DNA from: Aestuariibaculum marinum
Lineage (GTDB): Bacteria > Bacteroidota > Bacteroidia > Flavobacteriales > Flavobacteriaceae
Direction of reading: 5' to 3'
NCBI RefSeq assembly: GCF_014596975.1
Contig: NZ_JACVXD010000005.1
Location: forward strand, 184,893 to 248,892
Length of the DNA stretch: 64,000 bases
Shown piece by piece: positions 19,373 through 28,572 of this stretch; positions within the stretch are counted from its first letter, which is position 1, and every line of letters starts with the position of its first letter. The notes beneath the pieces are model-generated. The model did no database searches and was not told the origin of the DNA. It was given only the letters and a program-made list of their open reading frames with translations. Both the position numbers and the translations under genes were made by a program.

Positions 19373-19792
19373 TTACTCTAAAAACTTGCTTTTTAATTCC
19401 GGAGAAGGAATCATACAACGCTCTTTTTTGCCAAACCATTTATAGCGGTTTTTGGCAATAAAGTCATAAACCCAGTTTCTAATAAAGGCCGGAACAATTC
19501 GGAATACAGAAAGTATATTTGCAGGAAAGCCTAAGTGCGATGCAACTTTTAAAGCAGCTGTCGATTTATAGGTGATACCTTTTTCTGGAATATAAAGTAA
19601 AATAGAGTCTGTTTTATTCGTGTCTATGTTGTATTCTTCTATTATTTGCTTTCCTAACTGGCTTTGAAGCGGGGTAAATAAAAATGTGTTTTTCTTATCG
19701 CGTTTTATAATGAAGTTAACACTGGAGTTGCACAAATTGCAAACGCCGTCAAAAAGAATCAATTGTTTGTTTATAGGGATAGCGACCTTCAT
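19373..19792 (-). CDS. DCC-family thiol-disulfide oxidoreductase-like protein
   Basis: A 139-residue protein with the family-defining DGVCNLCNSSVNFIIKRD block (residues 15-32), whose CxxC resembles a thioredoxin-like active site, and KNRYKWFGKKERCMIP near the C-terminus. Function is not experimentally settled for the family. It follows mutS2 by 37 bases on the same strand. Confidence 0.85.
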   Translation of the reverse strand: MKVAIPINKQLILFDGVCNLCNSSVNFIIKRDKKNTFLFTPLQSQLGKQIIEEYNIDTNKTDSILLYIPEKGITYKSTAALKVASHLGFPANILSVFRIVPAFIRNWVYDFIAKNRYKWFGKKERCMIPSPELKSKFLE

Positions 19793-19829
19793 GTTTTAAA
19801 GGTAAAAAATAAAGATAAAACCTGTTGAA

Positions 19830-21995
19830 CTACTTTACGCGTTCAACAAGTTCTAACTGATCTAAACTTACATTGGTTGTAAAGATACCATAGTTAACCA
19901 CGGCTTTGTTTTTCTCAATTTTATCGATGGTACCCACCGCTCGTCCGTCTTCTAAACGTACGCGGTCGCCAATAGTTAAAATCGGTTTTGGTTTTGGTGC
20001 TTCAATCGCTTTTTGTTTTGCTTCCTTTTTCTTTTCGCGAATCACTTCAACCTTTTTCTCAACTTCTTTTTTAACCCTGTTTTCTTTGGCTTTTATTTTT
20101 TGTTTTTCCTTTTTATTAACCTTTTTACGTTTTGAGTTTTCAACCTGAACCAATTTAAACAACTCGTCCATTAGGGCGCGTTTTTGCTTATTATTGAAAT
20201 ACTTGTCGGCTAAATCGTCAACTTTTTGTCCCAGATAAATTAAACGCTGATTACTGTCGTAAAGTTCTTGGTAACTTTCTAGTTTCTTTTGAATGCGAGT
20301 ATTGATTTCTTCCAGTTTATCGGCTTCTTCAATTTTTTTCTTTTCATTCAGTTTTAGCGACTGACCCGTTTTCTCAAGTTTAGAGCGTTCTTTTTGTAGC
20401 TTGGCTATCGTAGCATCAAAACGGACTTTACTGCGTTCAATCTTCTTCTTAGCGCGGTTTATCAATCCGAATGGGATGCCATTTTTCTGAGCCACTTCAA
20501 ATGTAAAACTACTTCCTGCTTGTCCAATCACTAATTTAAATAACGGCTCCAGTGTACGCTCGTCAAAAAGCATATTAGCATTCAGCATGTTTGGCAATTC
20601 ATTAGCTAATATTTTTAAATTGGAATAATGGGTCGTGATAATTCCGAAAGCTTCACGGTGGTAAAATTCTTCCAGAAAGGTTTCCGCCAAAGCGCCACCT
20701 AATTCAGGATCACTACCTGTACCAAACTCATCGATTAAAAACAGGGTGTTTTTGTTGCATTTCCTTAAGAAATAGTTCATCTGTTTCAATCGGTAGCTGT
20801 AAGTACTCAAATGATTTTCTATCGATTGGTTGTCTCCAATATCACTCATTACGCGATCGAACAAGCAAGCTTTACTGCGCTCGTGAACAGGAATAAGCAT
20901 ACCACTTTGCAACATAACCTGTAATAAACCAACAGTTTTCAGGGTGATACTTTTACCACCAGCATTAGGTCCGGAAATGACAATAATGCGGCTGTCCTGC
21001 TTTAGTTCTACAGTTTGAGGAAAAGTTTTAGCTTTCTTTTTAAGATTATTAAGATATAATAGTGGGTGATAAGCCTCACGCAAGAACATACTTCGATCTT
21101 CAGTAATTTCTGGAAGAATAGCGTTTAAAGATTGTGCGTATTTGGCTTTCGCCGAAATCACATCGATGGTTATTAAAAACTCTTGATACTTAGCAAACAA
21201 CTCGTTAAAAGGACGAATGTACTCGGTAACTTCCTTTAAAATTCTAGTGATTTCTTCTTTTTCTTCGTATTCTAAATTGTTGAGCTCCCTCGAATATTTC
21301 AGGGTAGCTTCAGGTTCCATATATACAATGCTACCTGTTTTACTACTACCTAAAATTGTACCTTTAACTTTACGTCGATACATGGCTTTTACAGCTAATA
21401 CACGTCGGTTTTCTAAAACAGACTCCCGAATATCATCTAAATATTCTAAACCGTGGTAGGTGTTTAAAGCTGTTGCAAAACTACTGTTTATTTGCCCTTT
21501 TACCTTATTGATAGACTGACGTAAGTCGTAAAGTTTATCGGATGCATTGTCTTTAATATCTCCAAAGCGGTCAATAATAGCATTGATTTTATCAATGATA
21601 ATTTTAGTGACTTCAATATGAGAAGCGTATTCATGAAGTTGCGGATAATATTCTTCAAATTTCTTGAGGAATAAAACGATCTCATTAGAGGTTGTTGAGA
21701 TAGCAGCTATTTTTTTTAGACTGTGAACTTCTAAAAAGGTGTTTTCTATATTTAAAAGCTTTATTTCTTTAGATATGGTATCGAAACTATGGTTAGGAAT
21801 ACGGTTGTCGTTAGCAAACGACGATACATATTCGTAGGTTAACTGTAAACTGTTTAACAGTTCCGTTTTGTTTCTGTAAGGGGCTATTTCTAAAGCTCTT
21901 TCATTCCCAAGTGGCGTGATACAATGTTCGCTAACTTGTTGTAAAACGGTTGGGAATTCTAAGTCTTGTAATGTCTTGTTGTGAATGTTAATCAT
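19830..21995 (-). CDS. mutS2: MutS2-family ATPase lacking the Smr domain
   Basis: 721 residues. The core (about 10-320) carries the clamp and lever helices, and the ATPase domain the Walker A GPNAGGKS (near 340), LIDEFGTGSDP and ITTHYSNLK. A long charged coiled coil (about 510-670) follows, and the last 45 residues (LTIGDRVRLEDGRAVGTI...) look like a KOW/SH3-type strand module. Classical MutS2 of about 780 residues ends in an Smr nuclease domain; none is seen here. MutS2 has been tied to suppression of recombination and, in Bacillus, to rescue of collided ribosomes. Preceded by a clear -7 element. Confidence 0.88.
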   Translation of the reverse strand: MINIHNKTLQDLEFPTVLQQVSEHCITPLGNERALEIAPYRNKTELLNSLQLTYEYVSSFANDNRIPNHSFDTISKEIKLLNIENTFLEVHSLKKIAAISTTSNEIVLFLKKFEEYYPQLHEYASHIEVTKIIIDKINAIIDRFGDIKDNASDKLYDLRQSINKVKGQINSSFATALNTYHGLEYLDDIRESVLENRRVLAVKAMYRRKVKGTILGSSKTGSIVYMEPEATLKYSRELNNLEYEEKEEITRILKEVTEYIRPFNELFAKYQEFLITIDVISAKAKYAQSLNAILPEITEDRSMFLREAYHPLLYLNNLKKKAKTFPQTVELKQDSRIIVISGPNAGGKSITLKTVGLLQVMLQSGMLIPVHERSKACLFDRVMSDIGDNQSIENHLSTYSYRLKQMNYFLRKCNKNTLFLIDEFGTGSDPELGGALAETFLEEFYHREAFGIITTHYSNLKILANELPNMLNANMLFDERTLEPLFKLVIGQAGSSFTFEVAQKNGIPFGLINRAKKKIERSKVRFDATIAKLQKERSKLEKTGQSLKLNEKKKIEEADKLEEINTRIQKKLESYQELYDSNQRLIYLGQKVDDLADKYFNNKQKRALMDELFKLVQVENSKRKKVNKKEKQKIKAKENRVKKEVEKKVEVIREKKKEAKQKAIEAPKPKPILTIGDRVRLEDGRAVGTIDKIEKNKAVVNYGIFTTNVSLDQLELVERVK

Positions 21996-22319
21996 TCTGT
22001 GCTATAAATATGAATACGAAAGCCGCAAAGTTACGTAATATGTATATAAATCTGAAGAGGTAATTCTTTGTCTTAAAATATGTTAATTAACACTTGTAAC
22101 TCGTTCTTTAACAAAAGAATAACAGGTGTGTGTTGAAATAGTGAATACCTTACCAGAGCAAAATTGAGAATGAAGATGCTGTTTGAAAATACAAATGTAT
22201 GTTTTTTAAAAATCGTCATCAATCAATCAAACTATAGAACAGTTTGCAAAGCTCAATGTATTTAGGTTGAGCTTTGTTTTGCCCCAAGTTTACTTGATAA
22301 TCAAGATTAAAAGCTTGGT
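21996..22319. other. 324-base intergenic region with one strong inverted repeat
   Basis: Between mutS2 and the miaE remnant. It contains the mutS2 -7 element (22026-22033) and an inverted repeat, CAAAGCTCAA (22247-22256) pairing with TTGAGCTTTG (22267-22276) across a 10-base loop. TTTT follows on the plus strand, where no gene ends, so a role as terminator for miaE (minus strand) is only partly supported. No credible coding frame seen. Confidence 0.5.
22026..22033 (-). promoter_or_regulatory. -7 element of the mutS2 promoter
   Basis: The minus strand reads TAACTTTG, an exact TAnnTTTG match, 31 bases upstream of the mutS2 ATG. No good -33 element is seen. Confidence 0.5.
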
Positions 22320-22901
22320 TTAGCCATGAAGCGATTCTCCCGTGCCGTAGCTTTTAATAATCTTGCTTTCAAATTCTATTAACTGTTTCCAGCGTTTTTC
22401 TACATCAACCCCTTTCCCGAATTTTCTGGCGAAAGTGATAAATGTGGTATAATGGCTCGCCTCACTAACCATTAAATCGTAATAGAATTTACTTAATTCT
22501 TCATCTTTAATGGTATTTGATAATAATTTGAAGCGTTCACAACTTCTGGCTTCAATCATGGCAGATAGCAGCAGTTTGTCTACCATACGCTGAATACGGT
22601 TTCCGCCCTTATTCATGAATTTAAAAAGCTCGTGAACATAACTGTCTTTGCGTTCGGGGCCTAATTGGTAGCCACGGGCTTTAATGATGTCGTGAACCAT
22701 TTGAAAATGCTCCAGTTCTTCCTGAGCGATCTCAAGAAGCTCCGTAACCATATCGGGGTATTCTGGATTTTGAGTGATTAACGTTATAGCGCTGGTTGCT
22801 GCTTTTTGTTCGCACTAGGCATGGTCGGTAAGTATTTCTTCTATATTTGATTCCGCAAGGTTAGCCCATCGTGGGTCAGTTTCCAATTGTAAATGAAGCA
22901 T
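22320..22901 (-). pseudogene. miaE: tRNA-(ms2io6A)-hydroxylase MiaE with an in-frame TAG
   Basis: From ATG at 22901 the frame encodes a full-length MiaE-like protein of 193 codons, interrupted only by TAG at codon 29 (22815-22817). Sequence before it (LAESNIEEILTDHA) and after it (CEQKAATSAITLITQNPEYP) joins without any shift; TAG probably replaces a tryptophan TGG. MiaE is a ferritin-like diiron enzyme that hydroxylates the isoprenyl group of ms2i6A37 in tRNA. Translation from the next ATG (codon 51) would lose the early ligand E31, keeping EELEH at 61-65. Either a recent nonsense mutation, a sequencing error, or readthrough. Confidence 0.85.
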
Positions 22902-22945
22902 GATAAAACTTTTTGTAAAAATAAAAGTTTGCGAACAATTCTCAT

Positions 22946-23386
22946 TTAATATTCGTAGGTAATTAAAGAACTATAATTTTCTATTTTTAATTTTATCTGA
23001 TTATAATTTTTTAATTGAAGTGGCTTCAGATTAAACGAAATTGTTTTAGTTATGTAAGCTTCGCACGCTTCTTTATTTACAAGGTTTAGTTTTAATTCTC
23101 TTTGAGGTATGGTAGTTTCTGAAACAGCATCTAAATCTACTAAAGCAACTTCCCAACTGTTACCATCGCATCCAGATGAAGAAAATGATATTTCTAAACA
23201 ATCTTCACTAACTTCTATATTTTGAATATTGTAATTGTTTGTATTCGTGGTGTTAAAAAGGTTTTTGTCTATAATTATGCATGTATCACATACACCAAAC
23301 TCTGTACATGAAGGTTGATTTTCATGATCATTATCGCAACTAGATATGAAAGAAAGTATTGCTGTAAGGAGAAGTTTAATTCTCAT
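22946..23386 (-). CDS. Small lipoprotein of unknown function
   Basis: 146 residues with a lipoprotein signal (KLLLTAILSFISSC, lipobox cysteine at about 17), a cysteine-bearing stretch CTEFGVCDTC, and a beta-sandwich-like body with SSSGCDGNSWEVALVD. I have the impression of a recurring Bacteroidetes lipoprotein type with the SGCxGNSW segment but cannot name a family. It lies between recG (79 bases upstream) and the miaE remnant (44 bases downstream), all on the minus strand. Confidence 0.65.
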   Translation of the reverse strand: MRIKLLLTAILSFISSCDNDHENQPSCTEFGVCDTCIIIDKNLFNTTNTNNYNIQNIEVSEDCLEISFSSSGCDGNSWEVALVDLDAVSETTIPQRELKLNLVNKEACEAYITKTISFNLKPLQLKNYNQIKLKIENYSSLITYEY

Positions 23387-23465
23387 AGTATTTTTCTTTT
23401 AAGATGTAAAAAACAGTAGTTGGTTGCGTGAAAAATGTTGCTTTTTAAATTTAAAAATAGAATTC

Positions 23466-25568
23466 TTAGGAAATATAATTCCAGATGTTTTTAAATTTAC
23501 TCAGCTTTCGGTAAGTGTCCAAAACCACAGCATTATCAGCAGAAGCTAGCTTAGGGTCGTCGTTAAGTATCTTTTTCGCATGATAGCGTGCGTGTTGTAA
23601 TAGGTCTTTGTCTTTTACAATATCTGCTATCTTCAGGTTGAGTACCCCACTTTGCTGAGTACCCATTAAATCACCCGGACCGCGAAGTTTTAAATCGACT
23701 TCGGCAATTTCGAAACCATCACTGGTTTTAACCATAGTTTCCAGTCGGGTTTTGCTATCGTTACTCAGTTTATGTCCTGTCATTAAAATACAATAACTCT
23801 GTTCGGCGCCACGCCCCACACGACCACGTAACTGGTGGAGTTGCGATAAGCCAAAACGTTCGGCACTTTCAATAATCATAACAGAAGCGTTAGGAACATT
23901 TACTCCAACTTCAATAACCGTTGTGGCGACCATAATTTGTGTTTCGCCTTTAATAAAGCGTTGCATCTCATAATCTTTATCGGCGGGTTTCATTTTACCG
24001 TGAACAATGGAGATTTGATAATCGGGCATCGGGAAATCGCGAGCAATACTTTCGTAGCCGTCCATCAAATCTTTGTAATCCATTTTTTCACTTTCCTGAA
24101 TTAACGGATATACAATATACACCTGTCTGCCTTTAGCAATTTCATCCTTCACAAATCGAAAAACATTAAGCCTATTTTTGTCGTAACGATGCACGGTTTT
24201 TATAGGCTTTCTTCCGGCTGGTAATTCGTCAATAATAGAGATATCTAAATCACCATAAACCGACATCGCCAACGTGCGTGGAATAGGGGTGGCGGTCATC
24301 ACCAAAATATGTGGTGGCGTCGAATTTTTATGCCACAATTTACTTCTTTGAGCGACACCAAAACGATGTTGCTCGTCTATGATAGCGAGCCCTAAATTAT
24401 GGAATTCTACCTTGTCTTCAAGTAGTGCATGGGTGCCAATAATGATGTTTAGTTCGCCATTTTTTAAAGATTCTAAAATTTCTCTTCGTTCTGAAGTTTT
24501 AGTTGAACCTGTTAGAATTTTTATACTGATTTTCAATTCTTTACATAGGTCAAGTAATCCGTTGTAATGCTGAACTGACAAAATTTCAGTCGGAGCCATT
24601 AAACAGGCTTGAAAACCGTTGTCAAGTGCCATTAACATTGACATTAGCGCAACAATGGTCTTTCCGGAACCCACATCACCCTGTAATAAACGATTCATTT
24701 GAGCGTTACTGCCTAAATCGGCACGAATTTCTTTCAGTACGCGTTTCTGTGCATTGGTTAAATCGAAGGGTAAATGTTCTTCAAAAAAGGTTTTAAAATG
24801 TTCGCCAATTTGTTCAAAAGGAAAACCTTTAATTTTCGATTTGTGGGCTAAATTTTTAATAATCAGCTGTAGCTGAATATAAAAAAGCTCTTCAAATTTT
24901 AATCGGAATTGTGCCTTGGTTAACAGCTCAGGACTCTTCGGAAAATGGATGTTAAAAAGCGCTTCACTTTTACCAATTAAGTTCAATTTTTTTCGTAATG
25001 ATTCCGGAAGGGTTTCATCAAATTTTCCATTGGCATCAACAAATAATTGCTGAATGATTTTACTCATCACTCGATTAGAAATTCCTCGATTGGATAACTT
25101 TTCGGTAGACGGATAAACGGCCTGCATGGCCGAGCGTAAATTCTTTTCGTGTTCGGCTAAAGGTTCCAGGTCCGGATGTGGCATGGAAAAGGTGCTGCCA
25201 AAACGGTTAGTTTTTCCAAAGGCAACATAAGGGGTGTTCAGTTTTAAACTGTCTCTTATCCATTTATGACCACGAAACCAAACCAGTTCCATAGTGCCTG
25301 TGTCGTCTTGAAATTTCGCAACCAAACGTTTACCACGCTTTTGTCCGACTTCAGAAAACGACACAATCTTACCAATAACCTGCACATCGGCATTGTTGTG
25401 TGGTAATGTGTTGATCTTGTAATATTGGGTACGATCAATATAGCGATTAGGGAATAAATTCATTAAATCCTGATAGGTATGAATACCTAATTCCTTACGA
25501 AGCAAATCGGCCCTGCTGGAGCCAACGCCTTTTAAATAATCGATAGGAGTTTGTAGATTTATTGCCAT
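23466..25568 (-). CDS. recG: ATP-dependent DNA helicase RecG
   Basis: 700 residues. An N-terminal wedge/OB domain (about 1-200) precedes superfamily 2 helicase motifs: Walker A GDVGSGKT (near 300), DEQH box (near 397), VMTATPIPRTL, and the RecG-specific QLRGRVGRG with LKLRGPGDLMGTQQSG toward the C-terminus. It reverses stalled replication forks and processes branched recombination intermediates. Complete length for the family. Confidence 0.95.
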   Translation of the reverse strand: MAINLQTPIDYLKGVGSSRADLLRKELGIHTYQDLMNLFPNRYIDRTQYYKINTLPHNNADVQVIGKIVSFSEVGQKRGKRLVAKFQDDTGTMELVWFRGHKWIRDSLKLNTPYVAFGKTNRFGSTFSMPHPDLEPLAEHEKNLRSAMQAVYPSTEKLSNRGISNRVMSKIIQQLFVDANGKFDETLPESLRKKLNLIGKSEALFNIHFPKSPELLTKAQFRLKFEELFYIQLQLIIKNLAHKSKIKGFPFEQIGEHFKTFFEEHLPFDLTNAQKRVLKEIRADLGSNAQMNRLLQGDVGSGKTIVALMSMLMALDNGFQACLMAPTEILSVQHYNGLLDLCKELKISIKILTGSTKTSERREILESLKNGELNIIIGTHALLEDKVEFHNLGLAIIDEQHRFGVAQRSKLWHKNSTPPHILVMTATPIPRTLAMSVYGDLDISIIDELPAGRKPIKTVHRYDKNRLNVFRFVKDEIAKGRQVYIVYPLIQESEKMDYKDLMDGYESIARDFPMPDYQISIVHGKMKPADKDYEMQRFIKGETQIMVATTVIEVGVNVPNASVMIIESAERFGLSQLHQLRGRVGRGAEQSYCILMTGHKLSNDSKTRLETMVKTSDGFEIAEVDLKLRGPGDLMGTQQSGVLNLKIADIVKDKDLLQHARYHAKKILNDDPKLASADNAVVLDTYRKLSKFKNIWNYIS

Positions 25569-25703
25569 GACGGAACGAATTTAAACCTTTTCAAGCAATT
25601 CAAAAAATAGAAATTTTACGTATTTTGGCTTAATCCTTGTTGTATTCAATTAGCATGAACAATTAAGCTATTGTCCAACATTATATTATGAACTTTTGTA
25701 TAG

Positions 25704-27665
25704 ATGAAATCGAACCTACTAGCCCTTAATTTTTTTATTTCCGGTTTTTTATTTGCCCAACAAATAGATGTTGTAGATTTTAAAAGGGCAGCTGTTTCAG
25801 TGTCTTTTCAACCTGAAATGAAAAAGGTGTTGGGAGAAGTGGATTATACATTAGAAATTTTGAAATCTACGGATTCCATTTTTTTAGATGCGGTTAGTAT
25901 GGAATTCTCACAGGTTATGTTAAATGGGAACTCTGTAGATTTTAGAAACGATTCAAAAAAACTATGGATAAAGCATAAATTTAAAAAAGGAAAAACATAT
26001 GATTTGAGTTTTAAATATAAAGCTCAACCTAAGAAAGCTTTGTATTTTATTGATTGGGAATATCCGGATGGAAACAAGCAAATCTGGACACAGGGACAGG
26101 GGAAGTATACGAGTAACTGGTTACCGAGTATTGATGATATGAACGATAAAATTGAGTTCGATTTAAGCATCATATTTAATAAAAATTACGAGGTTATCGC
26201 CAACGGTAAATTAATAGATAAACAAATCAACCATTCCACAATTATCTGGCATTACGATATGCAAAAACCTATGGCGAGTTATTTGATGGCTCTAGCTATT
26301 GGAAGGTATGATAAGCAAATCGAATATTCAGAAAGCGGTGTTCCATTAGAAATGTATTACTATCCGAAAGATTCTTTAAAATTCGAACCGACTTACCGAT
26401 ACACCAAACAGATGTTTGATTTTATGGAAGGTGAAATCGGCGTACCTTACCCTTGGCAAAACTACAAGCAAATTCCGGTAAAAGATTTTTTATATGCGGG
26501 CATGGAAAATACAAGTGCGACTATTTTTTCAGATGCTTTTGTGGTTAATGATACCGCTTTTGTAGATAAAAACTATGTAAATGTGAATGCTCACGAGTTG
26601 GCGCATCAATGGTTTGGTGATTTGGTAACCGAAACTTCAGGAACCCACCACTGGTTACAGGAAGGTTTTGCGACCTATTATGCCTTATTAGCAGAGCGAG
26701 AAGTGTTTGGAGATAATTATTATTACTGGCGTTTATATGAATATTTGCAGGAATTGGATGTGCAGGATAAATCGGGAGGAAGTACAGCTCTTTTAAATCC
26801 GAAGTCGAGCAGTACTACCTTCTATAAAAAAGGCGCATGGGTGTTACATTTGCTTCGTGAGCAGGTTGGCGTGGAAGCATTCAGAGAGGCGGTAAAGTAT
26901 TATTTAAATAAAAATGCTTTTAAAAATGTGCAAACTGAAGATTTTATAAGTGAGGTAGAACAAGTAAGCAAACAAGATTTAAGCAAGTTTGTTAAACTTT
27001 GGTTGGAAAACAAAGATTTAAATTATAACTTGATGTTAGAAAGTTTAAAACAATCGGTATTTATTCAAGAGTATCTTATGGTAGATTGTGAATTGTATAC
27101 TTCCAAGTGTGCAGCCTATTTAAATTCAGGGATTTCAGATGAGGCAAAGGTTAAGATTATTGAGCAAATACCAAATCAAATTACATCAGATAATTTTAAA
27201 AGCCCTATAAAAGTGCGTCAAGCCATAGCAACATCAATTTCTACGATTCCTGAACGATTAAAACAGGATTATGAGTCATTGCTTCAAGATGAATCGTATG
27301 TGACTATTGAAGCGGCTTTAATGACCTTATGGCGCAACTTTCCGCAGAAGCGAAATAACTATTTAAATCAGACAAAAGGAATTGTTGGATTTCACGATAA
27401 AAATGTTAGAATGCTTTGGCTAACCTTAGCGTTAATTACCGAAAATTTTGAACCAGAAAATAAATCGGAATATTTTAAAGAATTAACCAATTATACCTCG
27501 CCTAAATACAGTTTCGATATCCGACAGAATGCGTTTATGTATTTAAAGCAAATAAAAGCGTGTAATGCGCAATGTAAAGACAATTTAAAGCAAGGAGCAA
27601 AACACCATAACTGGCAATTTTCAAAGTTTTCAAAGTCCATGTTAGAAGCCATAAATTCAAATTAA
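25704..27665 (+). CDS. M1-family metallopeptidase (aminopeptidase N-like), exported
   Basis: 653 residues with a signal peptide ending at LFAQ (about 19). Gluzincin signatures: the exopeptidase motif GMEN (near 269-272), zinc site H297-E298-x-x-H301 in HELAHQWFGD and third ligand E320 in LQEGFATYY, exactly the M1 spacing. It removes N-terminal residues from peptides, probably in the periplasm. The C-terminal helical domain is shorter than in E. coli PepN (870 residues). One base separates it from the first patatin, so the three genes form an operon. Confidence 0.92.
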   Translation: MKSNLLALNFFISGFLFAQQIDVVDFKRAAVSVSFQPEMKKVLGEVDYTLEILKSTDSIFLDAVSMEFSQVMLNGNSVDFRNDSKKLWIKHKFKKGKTYDLSFKYKAQPKKALYFIDWEYPDGNKQIWTQGQGKYTSNWLPSIDDMNDKIEFDLSIIFNKNYEVIANGKLIDKQINHSTIIWHYDMQKPMASYLMALAIGRYDKQIEYSESGVPLEMYYYPKDSLKFEPTYRYTKQMFDFMEGEIGVPYPWQNYKQIPVKDFLYAGMENTSATIFSDAFVVNDTAFVDKNYVNVNAHELAHQWFGDLVTETSGTHHWLQEGFATYYALLAEREVFGDNYYYWRLYEYLQELDVQDKSGGSTALLNPKSSSTTFYKKGAWVLHLLREQVGVEAFREAVKYYLNKNAFKNVQTEDFISEVEQVSKQDLSKFVKLWLENKDLNYNLMLESLKQSVFIQEYLMVDCELYTSKCAAYLNSGISDEAKVKIIEQIPNQITSDNFKSPIKVRQAIATSISTIPERLKQDYESLLQDESYVTIEAALMTLWRNFPQKRNNYLNQTKGIVGFHDKNVRMLWLTLALITENFEPENKSEYFKELTNYTSPKYSFDIRQNAFMYLKQIKACNAQCKDNLKQGAKHHNWQFSKFSKSMLEAINSN

Positions 27666-27666
27666 G

Positions 27667-28569
27667 ATGAGGGCGTTAGTTATTTCAGGAGGAGGAAGTA
27701 AAGGTGCATTCGCCGGTGGCGTGGCGCAGTATCTTATCGAGGAGATGAATCGTGATTACCAGATTTATATTGGTACATCAACCGGAAGTTTGCTCGTGTC
27801 TCATCTTGCTTTAAAGGAAATTGATCGTATAAAACATGTGTATACCAGTGTAACGAATAGTGATATTTTTAGTGTTTGCCCATTTGTAGTAAAACAAAAA
27901 TACGGCAGTCAAAATATTGCGATCAATCACTTTAATGTGCTTTTAAATATGCTGCGCGGTAGCAAGACATTTGGAGAAAGTTACCACTTAAAAGATCTAA
28001 TAAAGCGAACCTTAACGCCCGAAGATTTTAAAATTTTAAAACAATCTACCAAAGATATTGTCGTTACAGTATCTAATATTTCACTCAATCATGTAGAATA
28101 CAAAAGTATTAAGGATTTTAATTACGATGAATTTTGCGAGTGGATTTGGATTTCCAGCAATTACACACCGTTTATGACTTTAGTTAAAAAAGATGGCTGC
28201 GAATATGCCGATGGCGGATTAGGAAATATGGTTCCTATAGAGGAAGCTATAAATCGTGGCGCCAAAGAAGTCGATGCCATTATTTTGCAAACCGAAACTA
28301 CACTCTATAATCGGATGCCTTCAAAAAACCCCTTTTCATTAATGACCAATATGTTCACATTTATGCTCGATAGAATCGAATCTCAAAACATAAAAATTGG
28401 TAAGCACGTGGCTAATCACAACAATGCGATTATCAATTTTTACTACGCGCCAACAGTATTAACTACCAATTCGTTAATTTTTAATAAACAGAAAATGACG
28501 GAGTGGTGGCAAAGTGGTTATAATTTTGCCAAGTTTAAAAATAAAGAAGTAAGCGCATTAGAAGATTAA
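27667..28569 (+). CDS. Patatin-like phospholipase, tandem copy 1
   Basis: 300 residues with the oxyanion loop GGGSKGAFAGG (residues 8-18), the nucleophile elbow GTSTGS (serine about 40) and the catalytic Asp in YADGGLGN (about 182-189). The Ser-Asp dyad defines patatin acyl hydrolases acting on membrane lipids. No signal peptide, so cytoplasmic or inner-face. Starts one base after the M1 stop and is followed after 3 bases by a paralogue. Confidence 0.9.
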   Translation: MRALVISGGGSKGAFAGGVAQYLIEEMNRDYQIYIGTSTGSLLVSHLALKEIDRIKHVYTSVTNSDIFSVCPFVVKQKYGSQNIAINHFNVLLNMLRGSKTFGESYHLKDLIKRTLTPEDFKILKQSTKDIVVTVSNISLNHVEYKSIKDFNYDEFCEWIWISSNYTPFMTLVKKDGCEYADGGLGNMVPIEEAINRGAKEVDAIILQTETTLYNRMPSKNPFSLMTNMFTFMLDRIESQNIKIGKHVANHNNAIINFYYAPTVLTTNSLIFNKQKMTEWWQSGYNFAKFKNKEVSALED

Positions 28570-28572
28570 TAT

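Noticed and set aside
22247..22276. Terminator of miaE
   Set aside because: The inverted repeat is good but the T run is on the plus strand, opposite to miaE; listed only as a repeat within the gap.
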